NCBI GenBank assembly: GCA_944384465.1 | Contig: CALWTK010000002.1 | Coordinates: 92,257 to 148,633 of the forward strand | DNA length: 56,377 nt | From: an uncultured Clostridia bacterium | GTDB taxonomy: Bacteria > Bacillota > Clostridia > Christensenellales > UBA1242 | Direction of reading: 5' to 3' | Shown: positions 40,494-48,925 of the stretch, in pieces | How the letters are laid out: the number at the start of each line of letters is the position of its first letter | How positions within the stretch are numbered: the first letter of the stretch is position 1 | The notes under the pieces: generated by a model | Databases searched by the model: none | Seen by the model: only the letters and a program-made list of their open reading frames with translations | What the model was told of the DNA's origin: nothing | Position numbers and translations under genes: made by a program

Positions 40494-40523
40494 TAAATAA
40501 AATTTTTCAAAATAAACATACTA
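40494..40523 (+). promoter_or_regulatory. Sigma-G-like forespore promoter
   Basis: TAAATA (40494-40499, one base from the TGAATA -35), 17-base spacer, CATACTA (40517-40523, exact sigma-G -10). It points to the Asn-rich lipoprotein gene, not to spoVAC. Confidence 0.7.
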
Positions 40524-40555
40524 TTCTTAAGGATTTAAACAAAAGGAGTTATAAT

Positions 40556-42316
40556 ATGAAAAAAATAATGCCTATAATATCTTTAATAAGTGCTGGATTA
40601 ATGCTAACTGGATGCAATTTTTCAATATCAAGTGTTGAAACTGACAATTTAAAAACTAATGTTGAAACTTTTGAAAAAAATATGGATGAATACACCGCTA
40701 ATAATGATAACTTAAATAAACTCGCTTTGAATAAATATAAATTATCGTTTTCAGTCCCCGAAAATTTAAAATTGAACTTACTTGAAAATGATGAAAAAAG
40801 TGACGGAAAAAATGCTACTGAAACATCAGTAACAGACAACAATATAAATAGTTCAAACTTAACACAAAATTCAAATAAAGATAGTAAAAATACTATTAAT
40901 AATACTAATAGCAACAATATAAATACAACTCAAAATACTAATCTTGACAACAGTTTAAATGAAAATAGGGAAATAATCAAAAATAATTTGAACACTACAA
41001 AAAATAGATTGTCAAATAATGTGGAGACAAAAAATATTGTAGACGGTACAGAAAAGACAAATAATCTCGTTAAAAGTGATGATACATCAAACAATTCAAA
41101 CGCAGAAATCACACCTGACACCACAGAAAATGAAGAGACAACTGACAATAACAACAATAACGATGAGCAGTTAGAATCAATCTCCACTCTATATTCACTA
41201 TCTACAGACATTGATGATTCATGCGAAGAATTTTGTGAATTGAAAGAGGATTTGATAGACGCTATAACCGAGACTCAAAATTTGATCACTAAAGTGCAAA
41301 ATAAAGAAATAGAATTGACTAATGAACAAAGAATGCTAGTTCGCGAACAGTCTAATCAACTAAAAGATTTGAGTAGAAATCTATCAAGAATTACGAACGA
41401 ATTATCTATAAATTTAAGCGATATATCTCAAATGATGCGTGATAGCAATGGTGATATAGATGCTCTTTCTTTAAAATATCTAGTTGTTTTAGAAAATTTA
41501 TTAAATGGCAATGACATGCTAGAAAATGGACTTTATTCTCTGAGACTCATTAACAAAATGTTCAATATCAATGACAATATGACACCGAACAACTATGGAC
41601 GCGTGTTGTATGGTTTCAAAAGAAATAATGAGCCTGCGATTATCAAAGATTATATGATAGATGAAAATGGAAATATCACTGAAAACAATATTGCCAACAA
41701 TGCTCAAAACAGCAGCGAAAGTGAAACAAACAACTCAGCTCAAAGCGACAATCAAAACAGTACAAATCAAGCCAACAATACGACGACATCAAATATTGAC
41801 ACTTTTAGTGACAGAAAACTAAAAACAAATATTGATACATTTGGAAACAATAGACAGAATACTGATACCTTTTTCAACACAGCTCTATTGGATAATGAAT
41901 TTATGTTCGGAAGAAATGGTTACGGATATAATAATATGATGGGTAATCCATACGTTAATCCTAATATCCAAAATCAAAATGTGAATCTAACTAATAGAAA
42001 TAATAATAACAATGAAAATAATGCCACTGAAAATAACACAACAACACATAGTGTTGATACAACAAATAATACACAACAATTAGAAGAAAATAAAAATCAG
42101 ACTGACACAGAGACAAAAGCTAAAAAGTCAAAATTGAAAAAAAATATTGACACTTATAGAAATGAAAACACACCTAGTTTACGTTCAAAATTCAAAAATT
42201 TCAAACAATCTGTTTCAAAATTTTTTAGCAAATTTTCAAAACCTAAAAATGACACTGTAAATCCTGTATATAGATTTAAAGTTGATGTAAAAGATGATAA
42301 TTCATTTATGAATTAA
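40556..42316 (+). CDS. Asn/Thr-rich lipoprotein, probably spore-specific
   Basis: A 586-residue protein starting MKKIMPIISLISAGLMLTGC, a lipoprotein signal with lipobox LTGC at residues 17-20. Two low-complexity regions rich in Asn, Thr, Asp and Ser (about 75-215 and 375-545) flank a helical domain (about 220-350, with ELKEDLIDAITETQNLITKV and SNQLKDLSRNLSRI). A motif NIDT(F/Y) is repeated in the second half, and the end is basic. AAGGAG precedes the ATG. The sigma-G-like promoter, the divergent spoVA operon and the convergent spoIIA operon all point to a forespore membrane or spore role. I know no named family for it. Confidence 0.85.
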   Translation: MKKIMPIISLISAGLMLTGCNFSISSVETDNLKTNVETFEKNMDEYTANNDNLNKLALNKYKLSFSVPENLKLNLLENDEKSDGKNATETSVTDNNINSSNLTQNSNKDSKNTINNTNSNNINTTQNTNLDNSLNENREIIKNNLNTTKNRLSNNVETKNIVDGTEKTNNLVKSDDTSNNSNAEITPDTTENEETTDNNNNNDEQLESISTLYSLSTDIDDSCEEFCELKEDLIDAITETQNLITKVQNKEIELTNEQRMLVREQSNQLKDLSRNLSRITNELSINLSDISQMMRDSNGDIDALSLKYLVVLENLLNGNDMLENGLYSLRLINKMFNINDNMTPNNYGRVLYGFKRNNEPAIIKDYMIDENGNITENNIANNAQNSSESETNNSAQSDNQNSTNQANNTTTSNIDTFSDRKLKTNIDTFGNNRQNTDTFFNTALLDNEFMFGRNGYGYNNMMGNPYVNPNIQNQNVNLTNRNNNNNENNATENNTTTHSVDTTNNTQQLEENKNQTDTETKAKKSKLKKNIDTYRNENTPSLRSKFKNFKQSVSKFFSKFSKPKNDTVNPVYRFKVDVKDDNSFMN

Positions 42317-43028
42317 TTCCTTCCTTGAATTCATGCAGCACTTTATTTTCTATCCTACTCACTTGAACTTGGCTAACCCCAAGTTCTTTTGCTATCTCTG
42401 ATTGTGTCTTGTCAAAATAATAGCGCATGATTATCACTTGCTTTTCACGTGCTGACAGTTTGTTTATCATTTCCCTTATTGCCAATTTGTCTATATATTT
42501 TTCAAACGAAAAATCATCAGTCAATTTATCTAATATGGTAGTGGAATCTTCATTGTCGTTATATTTTTCATTCAATGACAATGGAGTCGTATTCGCTTCC
42601 ATAGCAAAAATAATATCGTTTTTGTCCATATTAAACTCTTTTTCAAGCATCTCAAGTGTAGGATTTTCTCCGTGCTCTTTGTTGTATTCATAAATATAGT
42701 TTTTTATCATTATCGATGTGTGTTTAAGACTCCTAGACACCTTCACACTTCCATCATCACGCAAAAAACGCTTTATTTCACCTGCTATCATTGGGACAGC
42801 GTATGTCGTAAATTTCACATTAAAACTCGGATCATAATTGTTGATTGCCTTTACAAAGCCTAGTGCACCTAATTGATATAAATCATCATACTCTATCCCC
42901 TTGTTTAAGTACCTTTTTACTATACTTTTTATCAAAGGAGAATTCAATGTAATCAATTTTTCTTTTGCTAAATCATCACCTTTTTTTGCTTGTTCTAGTA
43001 ATTCAGCAGTTTGCTCGTTCGTTAGCAT
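42306..43028 (-). CDS. sigF: RNA polymerase sigma-F factor
   Basis: A 240-residue sigma-70 family factor. Region 2 has LVKAINNYDPSFNVKFTTYAVPMIAGEIKRFLRDDGSVKVSRSLK (here FVKAINNYDP), region 3 follows, and region 4 has LSAREKQVIIMRYYFDKTQSEIAKELGVSQVQVSRIE. It is the first forespore-specific sigma factor, held inactive by SpoIIAB. It is the third gene of the spoIIA operon and starts within the end of spoIIAB. Its 3' end overlaps that of the lipoprotein gene by 11 bases. Confidence 0.96.
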   Translation of the reverse strand: MLTNEQTAELLEQAKKGDDLAKEKLITLNSPLIKSIVKRYLNKGIEYDDLYQLGALGFVKAINNYDPSFNVKFTTYAVPMIAGEIKRFLRDDGSVKVSRSLKHTSIMIKNYIYEYNKEHGENPTLEMLEKEFNMDKNDIIFAMEANTTPLSLNEKYNDNEDSTTILDKLTDDFSFEKYIDKLAIREMINKLSAREKQVIIMRYYFDKTQSEIAKELGVSQVQVSRIENKVLHEFKEGINS

Positions 43029-43459
43029 TATAGCCCCACTACATTTTTCTCTATCTCTTTTGACATGCTAACAGTGAGTCCTTCTTTGTTGTTCTTTACT
43101 TCCAATTTGTCCATAAAACTTTCCATGACAGTAAATCCCATACCGCTTCTCTCTTCATTAGGTTTGCTGGTATAAAATGGCGTCAACGCTCTCTCTATGT
43201 CTTGTATACCTATACCGTTGTCTGACACAGTGATGTTTATTTTGTTGTCATTTGTAACAATTTTCATATTTACATAACCAGTTTTATCTGGATAAGCATG
43301 AACAATGACATTTGTTATTGCTTCGTTCACAGCTGTTTTTATGTCTTCCAATTCGCTCAAACTTGGATTTAATGGCAAAATAAAACTAGCCACCACATTT
43401 CTAGCAAACGCTTCATTTTCTGCAATTGCTTTGAATTTAATTTCCATACTATTTTTCAT
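43028..43459 (-). CDS. spoIIAB: Anti-sigma-F factor SpoIIAB
   Basis: A 143-residue GHKL-type kinase: AVNEAITNVIVHAY (N box), VSDNGIGI (G1 box) and ERSGMGFTVMESFMD (G2 box). It binds sigma-F and phosphorylates SpoIIAA on a serine. It lies between spoIIAA and sigF, and its stop overlaps the sigF start. Confidence 0.97.
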   Translation of the reverse strand: MKNSMEIKFKAIAENEAFARNVVASFILPLNPSLSELEDIKTAVNEAITNVIVHAYPDKTGYVNMKIVTNDNKINITVSDNGIGIQDIERALTPFYTSKPNEERSGMGFTVMESFMDKLEVKNNKEGLTVSMSKEIEKNVVGL

Positions 43460-43470
43460 TTTCTACCCCT

Positions 43471-43782
43471 TTAAACTATTTTAGGCATAATCTCGTATAG
43501 CCCTGACATTTTAAAAATTCGCTCTGCATTTCGACTTGGATTTGTGATAAATATAGGTTTGTTGCATTCTTTCATCTTTTTGTATCTTCCAATGAGAACT
43601 CCTACCCCTGTACTATCCATGAAAGTCAGTTCAGATAAGTCCATTACTATTTGGACATAACCTTTTTGAGTGTCTAGTAGTAAATCTAGATTTTTTCTGA
43701 CTGTCTGTGCGGTGTATTCATCCAATTCTCCAGACAAAAGTATATAAAGCGTCTTGTTTACCATTCGTGATTTAATCTGCAT
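43471..43782 (-). CDS. spoIIAA: Anti-sigma-F factor antagonist SpoIIAA
   Basis: A 103-residue STAS protein. The phosphorylated Ser lies in LTFMDSTGVGVLIGRYK. Dephosphorylated SpoIIAA frees sigma-F from SpoIIAB in the forespore. AAGGAG precedes the ATG. First gene of the operon; a sigma-H promoter was sought upstream but not convincingly found. Confidence 0.97.
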   Translation of the reverse strand: MQIKSRMVNKTLYILLSGELDEYTAQTVRKNLDLLLDTQKGYVQIVMDLSELTFMDSTGVGVLIGRYKKMKECNKPIFITNPSRNAERIFKMSGLYEIMPKIV

Positions 43783-43879
43783 ACCTTACTCCTTGAAGCA
43801 ATTCTAACAGCAATATAAATAAAAAAAATAATAACAATTGTTGAATTGTAATGTTTTTTTGTTGAAGATTGTAGAGATT

Positions 43880-43907
43880 AAAAAAACAACTCAATATTAG
43901 AGTTGCT
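43880..43907 (-). terminator. Terminator of the zinc-ribbon protein gene
   Basis: CAACTC (43887-43892) and GAGTTG (43900-43905) form the stem; on the - strand a T7 run follows. Confidence 0.8.
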
Positions 43908-44939
43908 TTAATTTAAATACATAATCAATAAAATGATGCCCACAATTAGTATGCACGATAATAAAACTGTGAAGAACACTCGCACTTTGTCTTTTGGCAG
44001 TTTTCCTGTCTTTGCCGTCTGCCCATTCATCAACAGTTTGTAGTTTTTATCTTTGTATAAAGTGTTTACAAAATAGACTGGCAACAGACAATAATTATAT
44101 TTTCGATCAATATAATCAGTGTTGATATCCAATCGCTCGATATTATCACAACCATGCTTTTTTAATAATTCGTCTTTTATCCTGTTTCTCACAATTTGTT
44201 CTGCGACTTCTACGCATGCATTCAACATCTTATCTTCATATTCAAGCATATAGCCGTACATAAATTCTTTCTTGAAATCTACTGCGGCGCCATAATCAAA
44301 AGGCATAATACTGAACAAATCTTTTTGATCTAGATTGGAATTCGCTTCTACTGTAATGTTCTTAAATGTCTTATCTAGTATTCCGCTTACATTTTTATAT
44401 ATAGTCCTAGTCCTTGTCTCGCCGTTTCTGTGTTCAGTCTTTTTATAGCTGAAGATCCCAGAGTATGTTGAATACGTTACCATATCAAAAACAAATGCAT
44501 TGACATACACTCCTTTTATGTCTTTTTCTGCTATATTTTTTAATATTTTTTTATTTACATAAAACTTTTTTCTAGCGATAGCTTTAAATTTAGACAAGCA
44601 GTCCTTTTTGCTAAATGCAAAAGGTATTATTGAATCAATGTACATCAATTTTTTCGAACTATTTTTTTCAATTGTAGGACTACCACAGTATGGGCATGTA
44701 GTCTGAATTTGAAATTTGTCAAACAATACATTTGCTCCGCATGACTTACATTTCAAACTCTTCATAGATTGAGCGAATTCGTCTACCTTGGCAAAATTGT
44801 CATGCTCATCAAAGGTTTTCTTATTAAAATTATAGTTATAAGGGACTGGAAAAATGGACCCACAACTCTCACAGACGTTTCCCTTGTCCTTTGGACTAAA
44901 ATGTAATTTCCCACCACAATTTTCGCAATTCTTTAACAT
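43908..44939 (-). CDS. Zinc-ribbon membrane protein
   Basis: A 343-residue protein with two CxxC zinc ribbons in series (CENCGG...CESCGS at about 5-27 and CKSCGA...CPYCGS at about 63-87), a long soluble region with YSGIFSYKKTEHRNGETRTRTIYKNVSG, and one C-terminal helix (about 320-342). Proteins of this layout are common in Clostridia and often labelled as TFIIB-type zinc-finger proteins; their function is not known. Its consensus-like promoter ends six bases before the ATG and there is no ribosome site. Confidence 0.85.
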   Translation of the reverse strand: MLKNCENCGGKLHFSPKDKGNVCESCGSIFPVPYNYNFNKKTFDEHDNFAKVDEFAQSMKSLKCKSCGANVLFDKFQIQTTCPYCGSPTIEKNSSKKLMYIDSIIPFAFSKKDCLSKFKAIARKKFYVNKKILKNIAEKDIKGVYVNAFVFDMVTYSTYSGIFSYKKTEHRNGETRTRTIYKNVSGILDKTFKNITVEANSNLDQKDLFSIMPFDYGAAVDFKKEFMYGYMLEYEDKMLNACVEVAEQIVRNRIKDELLKKHGCDNIERLDINTDYIDRKYNYCLLPVYFVNTLYKDKNYKLLMNGQTAKTGKLPKDKVRVFFTVLLSCILIVGIILLIMYLN

Positions 44940-44945
44940 ATTAGT

Positions 44946-44974
44946 ATTGTAACAAATAATTTTTTTAATTACAA
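44946..44974 (-). promoter_or_regulatory. Promoter of the zinc-ribbon gene, leaderless geometry
   Basis: On the - strand TTGTAA (44969-44974), 17-base spacer, extended -10 TGT-TACAAT (hexamer 44946-44951), then six bases to the ATG. Confidence 0.75.
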
Positions 44975-45164
44975 CTATTTTTATATTGATAAATTAAATA
45001 ACAAAAATACTTTCCTTTTAAAAAACATATTGAGTTATTATTTTCGACAAAAATTCAAAATAAAATAAAGTTTTTACAAAATTTTTAAAAAACTTTATCA
45101 AAAATACTTTGAAATAAATAGAAATTGTTAGAAAATATAGACGTGTGTGAATTTACAACACATA

Positions 45165-45208
45165 CAAAAAACCGCTGTCTTACAGTCATCTTTTCACAGC
45201 GGTTTTTT
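45165..45208 (-). terminator. Terminator of the glycan cluster
   Basis: ACCGCTGT (45171-45178) pairs with ACAGCGGT (45196-45203), extended by flanking A/T pairs, with T-runs on both sides. It closes the long - strand operon. Confidence 0.9.
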
Positions 45209-45212
45209 CATT

Positions 45213-46511
45213 TTAATTTGATCTATTTTCTGCTCTATTATCTAAAGTATCAATATTTTTTGTCTCGGCAGAAACTGTATCTTCTTGCATATCTTTTTTA
45301 GTATCGTTTTTGCTAAATGTATATCTAACGACTTCATAAGTAAACAACGCAAATATAGCTACCGACAATAGAGATAACAAAATTGCAATCCAATTATGAT
45401 GAAATCCATTACCTATATACAAATACCAAGCAAAGTAAGTATTAATAAACTGAACGATATAGAAAAAATAGTTGATAATCAATAATTTCTTTGAATTTAT
45501 AACATGCGAAATTATGAGCATTATACCTATGACAGGCAGCATATACCTTTCGTGCATACTTGTAGACATCATAAAGATTGCAGTAACTAGATAGGCGGAT
45601 GTTAAAACAACATTCTTATCACTTGGATTTTTTATTACTAATACAACAGATAATGCAACAAATATAAATATGATACCAAAGTTAATAATATAATACCAAT
45701 TTGGATATATGTCACCATTTAGACCTAAACCTGTATACAGATTAAATGCATTGGTTGCGTATGTTTGATAATGAGTAATCTGGTCAATCAATACCCTAAA
45801 AATATAAAAGATATCACCCTGACCTAATTGTTTATAAATAAATGGTAAATATACTATAAAATATATCAATAGACATATCAATAAGTTAAGGAAAAATCTT
45901 CCTATCTTCTTCTCTTTTATATATCTATATAATATAGCGACTCCAAGTACAGGCAAAATAAATATAAATTGGATTTTCGTCAGCAGTCCTAATGTACAGC
46001 ATATCATTGAAGCAAAATATTTTTGTTCCAAAAACATCAACGTGCTAATCATGACGAAGAACATAGTAAAACAATCTACCTGCCCCCATTTTATATCAAT
46101 CATTATTGCAGGAGCAATAGCTAAAATCAATGTTAATATTAACGTTTTTTTGCTGGATATCTTGAAATGTCTCGCTATTTGATAAAACAAATATATATTA
46201 ACTACAAATATAAAAACTGTTGGTAATCTAAATAAAAAGTCCTGCCAAAATGTATTCGCATTTACTTCTCTACATATTGCAGCCATCAAAGCACATACCA
46301 ACATATATATTGGAGGATAATCGGTTGGCCTATCATACCCATATTCGTAAAAATTGCCCGTCCCCATATCAAGAATATTACCGCCCCAGGTCTTGAAGCA
46401 GTCTAAGTCATGATGAAATGCGGGTAGGCATATCATTGCAATACCAAGCACCAATCCTACTGACATGGCGATGAGCAGATTGCGGACATCTTCATTCAAT
46501 TTCATTTTCAT
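45213..46511 (-). CDS. Gpi18-like GT-C membrane glycosyltransferase, copy 1
   Basis: A 432-residue polytopic protein with about ten helices. An acidic HHDLDCFKTW (about 32-41) lies in the first external loop, the position of the GT-C metal or catalytic Asp; DRPTDYPPIYML and SMHERYMLP are typical of the Gpi18/PIG-M-like mannosyltransferases, which use lipid-phosphate sugars outside the membrane. It probably transfers a sugar from a polyprenyl-phosphate donor to a surface polymer. AAGGT precedes the ATG. The last ~40 residues are a charged tail. It is the tandem paralogue of the next gene. Confidence 0.85.
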   Translation of the reverse strand: MKMKLNEDVRNLLIAMSVGLVLGIAMICLPAFHHDLDCFKTWGGNILDMGTGNFYEYGYDRPTDYPPIYMLVCALMAAICREVNANTFWQDFLFRLPTVFIFVVNIYLFYQIARHFKISSKKTLILTLILAIAPAIMIDIKWGQVDCFTMFFVMISTLMFLEQKYFASMICCTLGLLTKIQFIFILPVLGVAILYRYIKEKKIGRFFLNLLICLLIYFIVYLPFIYKQLGQGDIFYIFRVLIDQITHYQTYATNAFNLYTGLGLNGDIYPNWYYIINFGIIFIFVALSVVLVIKNPSDKNVVLTSAYLVTAIFMMSTSMHERYMLPVIGIMLIISHVINSKKLLIINYFFYIVQFINTYFAWYLYIGNGFHHNWIAILLSLLSVAIFALFTYEVVRYTFSKNDTKKDMQEDTVSAETKNIDTLDNRAENRSN

Positions 46512-46559
46512 ATATATTTTACCTTAATTAATAATTTACTAAAAGTTTTATATATTAGT

Positions 46560-47819
46560 TTATTTTATCTCTTCTTTAGAACTAGTTCCATCTCCATAAA
46601 TATCTTGAATTTTTAATTTTTTATTGAAAGTATATCTAATGACTTCGTAAGTAAATAGCACGAATGTAGCAAATGACAACAAAGACAACACTATTGCTAT
46701 CCAATTATAATTGAATCCCGAGCCATTATACAAGAACCAAGCAAAACAAGAATTGATAAATTGCATAATATAGAACACATAGTTTACAATTAACAATTTT
46801 TTAGAGTTGATAGCATGTGCAATTATTAGCATAATGCCAATGACTGGCAACATATACCTTTCATGCATATTTGTCGACATCATGAAAATTGCTGTAAATA
46901 TATATGATGACATCAATACAACGTTTTTATCACTTGGATTCTTGATAATCAAGAATATTGACAAAGCCGCAAAAATTATAATGATCAAAAAGTTGATAGC
47001 CAAATACCAAGTTGGATACGAAACAAAATTTAAGCCAAGACCCGTATAAAGATTGAATGAATTGGCGGCGAACATTTGGAAATGTCCAATTTGATCAAAT
47101 ATAATTTTAAAGACATAGAATACATCACCCTGCCCTAATTGTTTATAGATAAAAGGTAAATATACTACAAAATATATCAATAGACAAATCAATAAGTTAA
47201 GGAAAAATCTTCCAATCTTCTTCTCTTTGATGTATCTATATAGAATAGCGACACCTAGTACTGGCAGAATGAAAACAAACTGCAATTTAGTCAGCAGACC
47301 AAATGTGCAGAATATCATTGAAGCAAGATATTTATGCTTCAAAAACATTAATATGCTGATTAGTACAAAGAACATTGTAAAGCAGTCTGCCTGCCCCCAT
47401 GCTAACTCAATTAAAATAGCAGGAGCAACGGCAAAAATCAATGTTATGATTAGTGATTTTTTACTAGACATTTTAAAGTGTTTAGCAATTTGGTAAAATA
47501 CAAAAATACAGGCAACGAAAATCAACACTGAAGGCAATCTAAACAAGAAGTCTCTCCAAAACTCATTTGCATGGACTCCTCCACAAATCAGCTCCATCAA
47601 TGCACAAATTAACATGTATAGCGGCGGGTAGTCTGTGGGTCTATCGAAACCATGTTCATAGAAATTTCCTGTTCCCATGTCGACAATATCTCCGCCCCAA
47701 GTTTTGAAATAATATAGATCGGTATGTGCTGGCAAACAAATCATCACTATTCCTAACACCAAACCAACGAACATTGTAATGAGTAGATTTCTATGGTCTT
47801 CATTTATCTTCATTTTCAT
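46560..47819 (-). CDS. Gpi18-like GT-C membrane glycosyltransferase, copy 2
   Basis: A 419-residue polytopic protein, very similar to copy 1 along its whole length, with HTDLYYFKTW, DRPTDYPPLYML and NMHERYMLP in the same places. One region (LPVLGVAILYRYIKEKKIG and the helix after it) is almost identical between the copies in DNA as well. AAGGAA precedes the ATG. The pair may act in sequence on the same chain, or one may be a diverging duplicate with a different acceptor. Confidence 0.85.
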   Translation of the reverse strand: MKMKINEDHRNLLITMFVGLVLGIVMICLPAHTDLYYFKTWGGDIVDMGTGNFYEHGFDRPTDYPPLYMLICALMELICGGVHANEFWRDFLFRLPSVLIFVACIFVFYQIAKHFKMSSKKSLIITLIFAVAPAILIELAWGQADCFTMFFVLISILMFLKHKYLASMIFCTFGLLTKLQFVFILPVLGVAILYRYIKEKKIGRFFLNLLICLLIYFVVYLPFIYKQLGQGDVFYVFKIIFDQIGHFQMFAANSFNLYTGLGLNFVSYPTWYLAINFLIIIIFAALSIFLIIKNPSDKNVVLMSSYIFTAIFMMSTNMHERYMLPVIGIMLIIAHAINSKKLLIVNYVFYIMQFINSCFAWFLYNGSGFNYNWIAIVLSLLSFATFVLFTYEVIRYTFNKKLKIQDIYGDGTSSKEEIK

Positions 47820-47821
47820 GT

Positions 47822-48925
47822 TTATTTTTCCTTTTTGTATTTAATATCAATTTGGCGAAGAAAATCATCAATTTGATTTTCGGTAACCGTTCGCATATCC
47901 TTGCCTGAAATATACTCATTCGTCCAATCTACAATCGTTTTGATAGTATCTTTGATTGAATAAATAATCTTGTAGTTCAATTTCCTTTTGATTTTTGTAA
48001 TATCCAATGTCAATTTGCTGGCTTCATGCATTGCATTTTCGTTATGTTGAACGATATATTTTGCTTTAGGTTCATATTCAACAAAATAGTCCATGATCTC
48101 TTTTACGCTAACGCAGTTCTCTATCTCTGGGCCGATATTGTAATTGTCCATATAATTTATGTCATTGTACTGCAACATAGCGACCTTTAGATACAAATAC
48201 AAAGGTTCTAGTACATGTTGGAACGGCCTTGTTGAATGCGGATTTCTTATTATGACAGGTTCGCCCTTTAAAATACTCTTCACGCAATCTGGAATTAATC
48301 TATAATCACTCCAATCTCCGCCACCTATGACGTTGCCCGCCCTACAGGTAGAAATAGCTACATGATGCTTGTCAAAATCTTTTTTGTTGAAAAAACTATT
48401 TTGATAAGAATATGTTACCAATTCACTACAAGATTTACTATTCGAATATGGGTCGTAACCACACAGTGGATCACTTTCAACAAACGCCTTACCAGAGTCA
48501 TTGTTTAAATACACCTTGTCCGTCGTTACGTTTACCACACTGCGTACAGAATCAATGTGTCTAATGGCTTCAAATAAGTTTACAGATCCTATCACATTTG
48601 TCTCAAAAGTGTATTTTGGATTTTCGTAACTGGTCAAAACTATTGGTTGAGCTGCTAAATGAATTACAATTTCGGGCTGAAATTTTTTTATAACAGCATA
48701 CAAATGATCATAATCCCTTATGTCTCCAATATGATGTTCAACCATGTTTTCACCATGAATTAGACTAAACATATTAGGGTCAGTGTATGGTTCCAAAGAA
48801 TAGCCACACACCTTAGCTCCTAATTTGTGCAAAAAACATATGAGCCAACTACCTTTGAATCCTGTGTGACCCGTGACGAATACTTTTTTGCCTTTATAAA
48901 AATTTTTTAGTTCCAAACTTTCCAT
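47822..48925 (-). CDS. rfbG: CDP-glucose 4,6-dehydratase
   Basis: A 367-residue short-chain dehydrogenase/reductase. The Rossmann start VFVTGHTGFKGSWL, HLAAQPIVLTSYENPKYTFETNVIGSVNLFEA, VNVTTDKVYLNND, YSNSKSCSEL (YxxxK) and CRAGNVIGGGDWSDYRLIPD are characteristic of RfbG. It converts CDP-glucose to CDP-4-keto-6-deoxyglucose. The ATG at 48925 follows AAGGA by 8 bases and overlaps the rfbF end; the TTG at 48946 is less likely. Confidence 0.95.
   Translation of the reverse strand: MESLELKNFYKGKKVFVTGHTGFKGSWLICFLHKLGAKVCGYSLEPYTDPNMFSLIHGENMVEHHIGDIRDYDHLYAVIKKFQPEIVIHLAAQPIVLTSYENPKYTFETNVIGSVNLFEAIRHIDSVRSVVNVTTDKVYLNNDSGKAFVESDPLCGYDPYSNSKSCSELVTYSYQNSFFNKKDFDKHHVAISTCRAGNVIGGGDWSDYRLIPDCVKSILKGEPVIIRNPHSTRPFQHVLEPLYLYLKVAMLQYNDINYMDNYNIGPEIENCVSVKEIMDYFVEYEPKAKYIVQHNENAMHEASKLTLDITKIKRKLNYKIIYSIKDTIKTIVDWTNEYISGKDMRTVTENQIDDFLRQIDIKYKKEK

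Noticed and set aside
40930-41211. Antisense frames of 93-122 residues in the lipoprotein gene
   Set aside because: They mirror the low-complexity Asn/Thr codons of the real gene and have no start signals.
43783-43880. Sigma-H promoter and Spo0A boxes before spoIIAA
   Set aside because: Two TTCAACA words and a GAATT were seen, but no AGGA-type -35 at the right distance and the boxes each have a mismatch.
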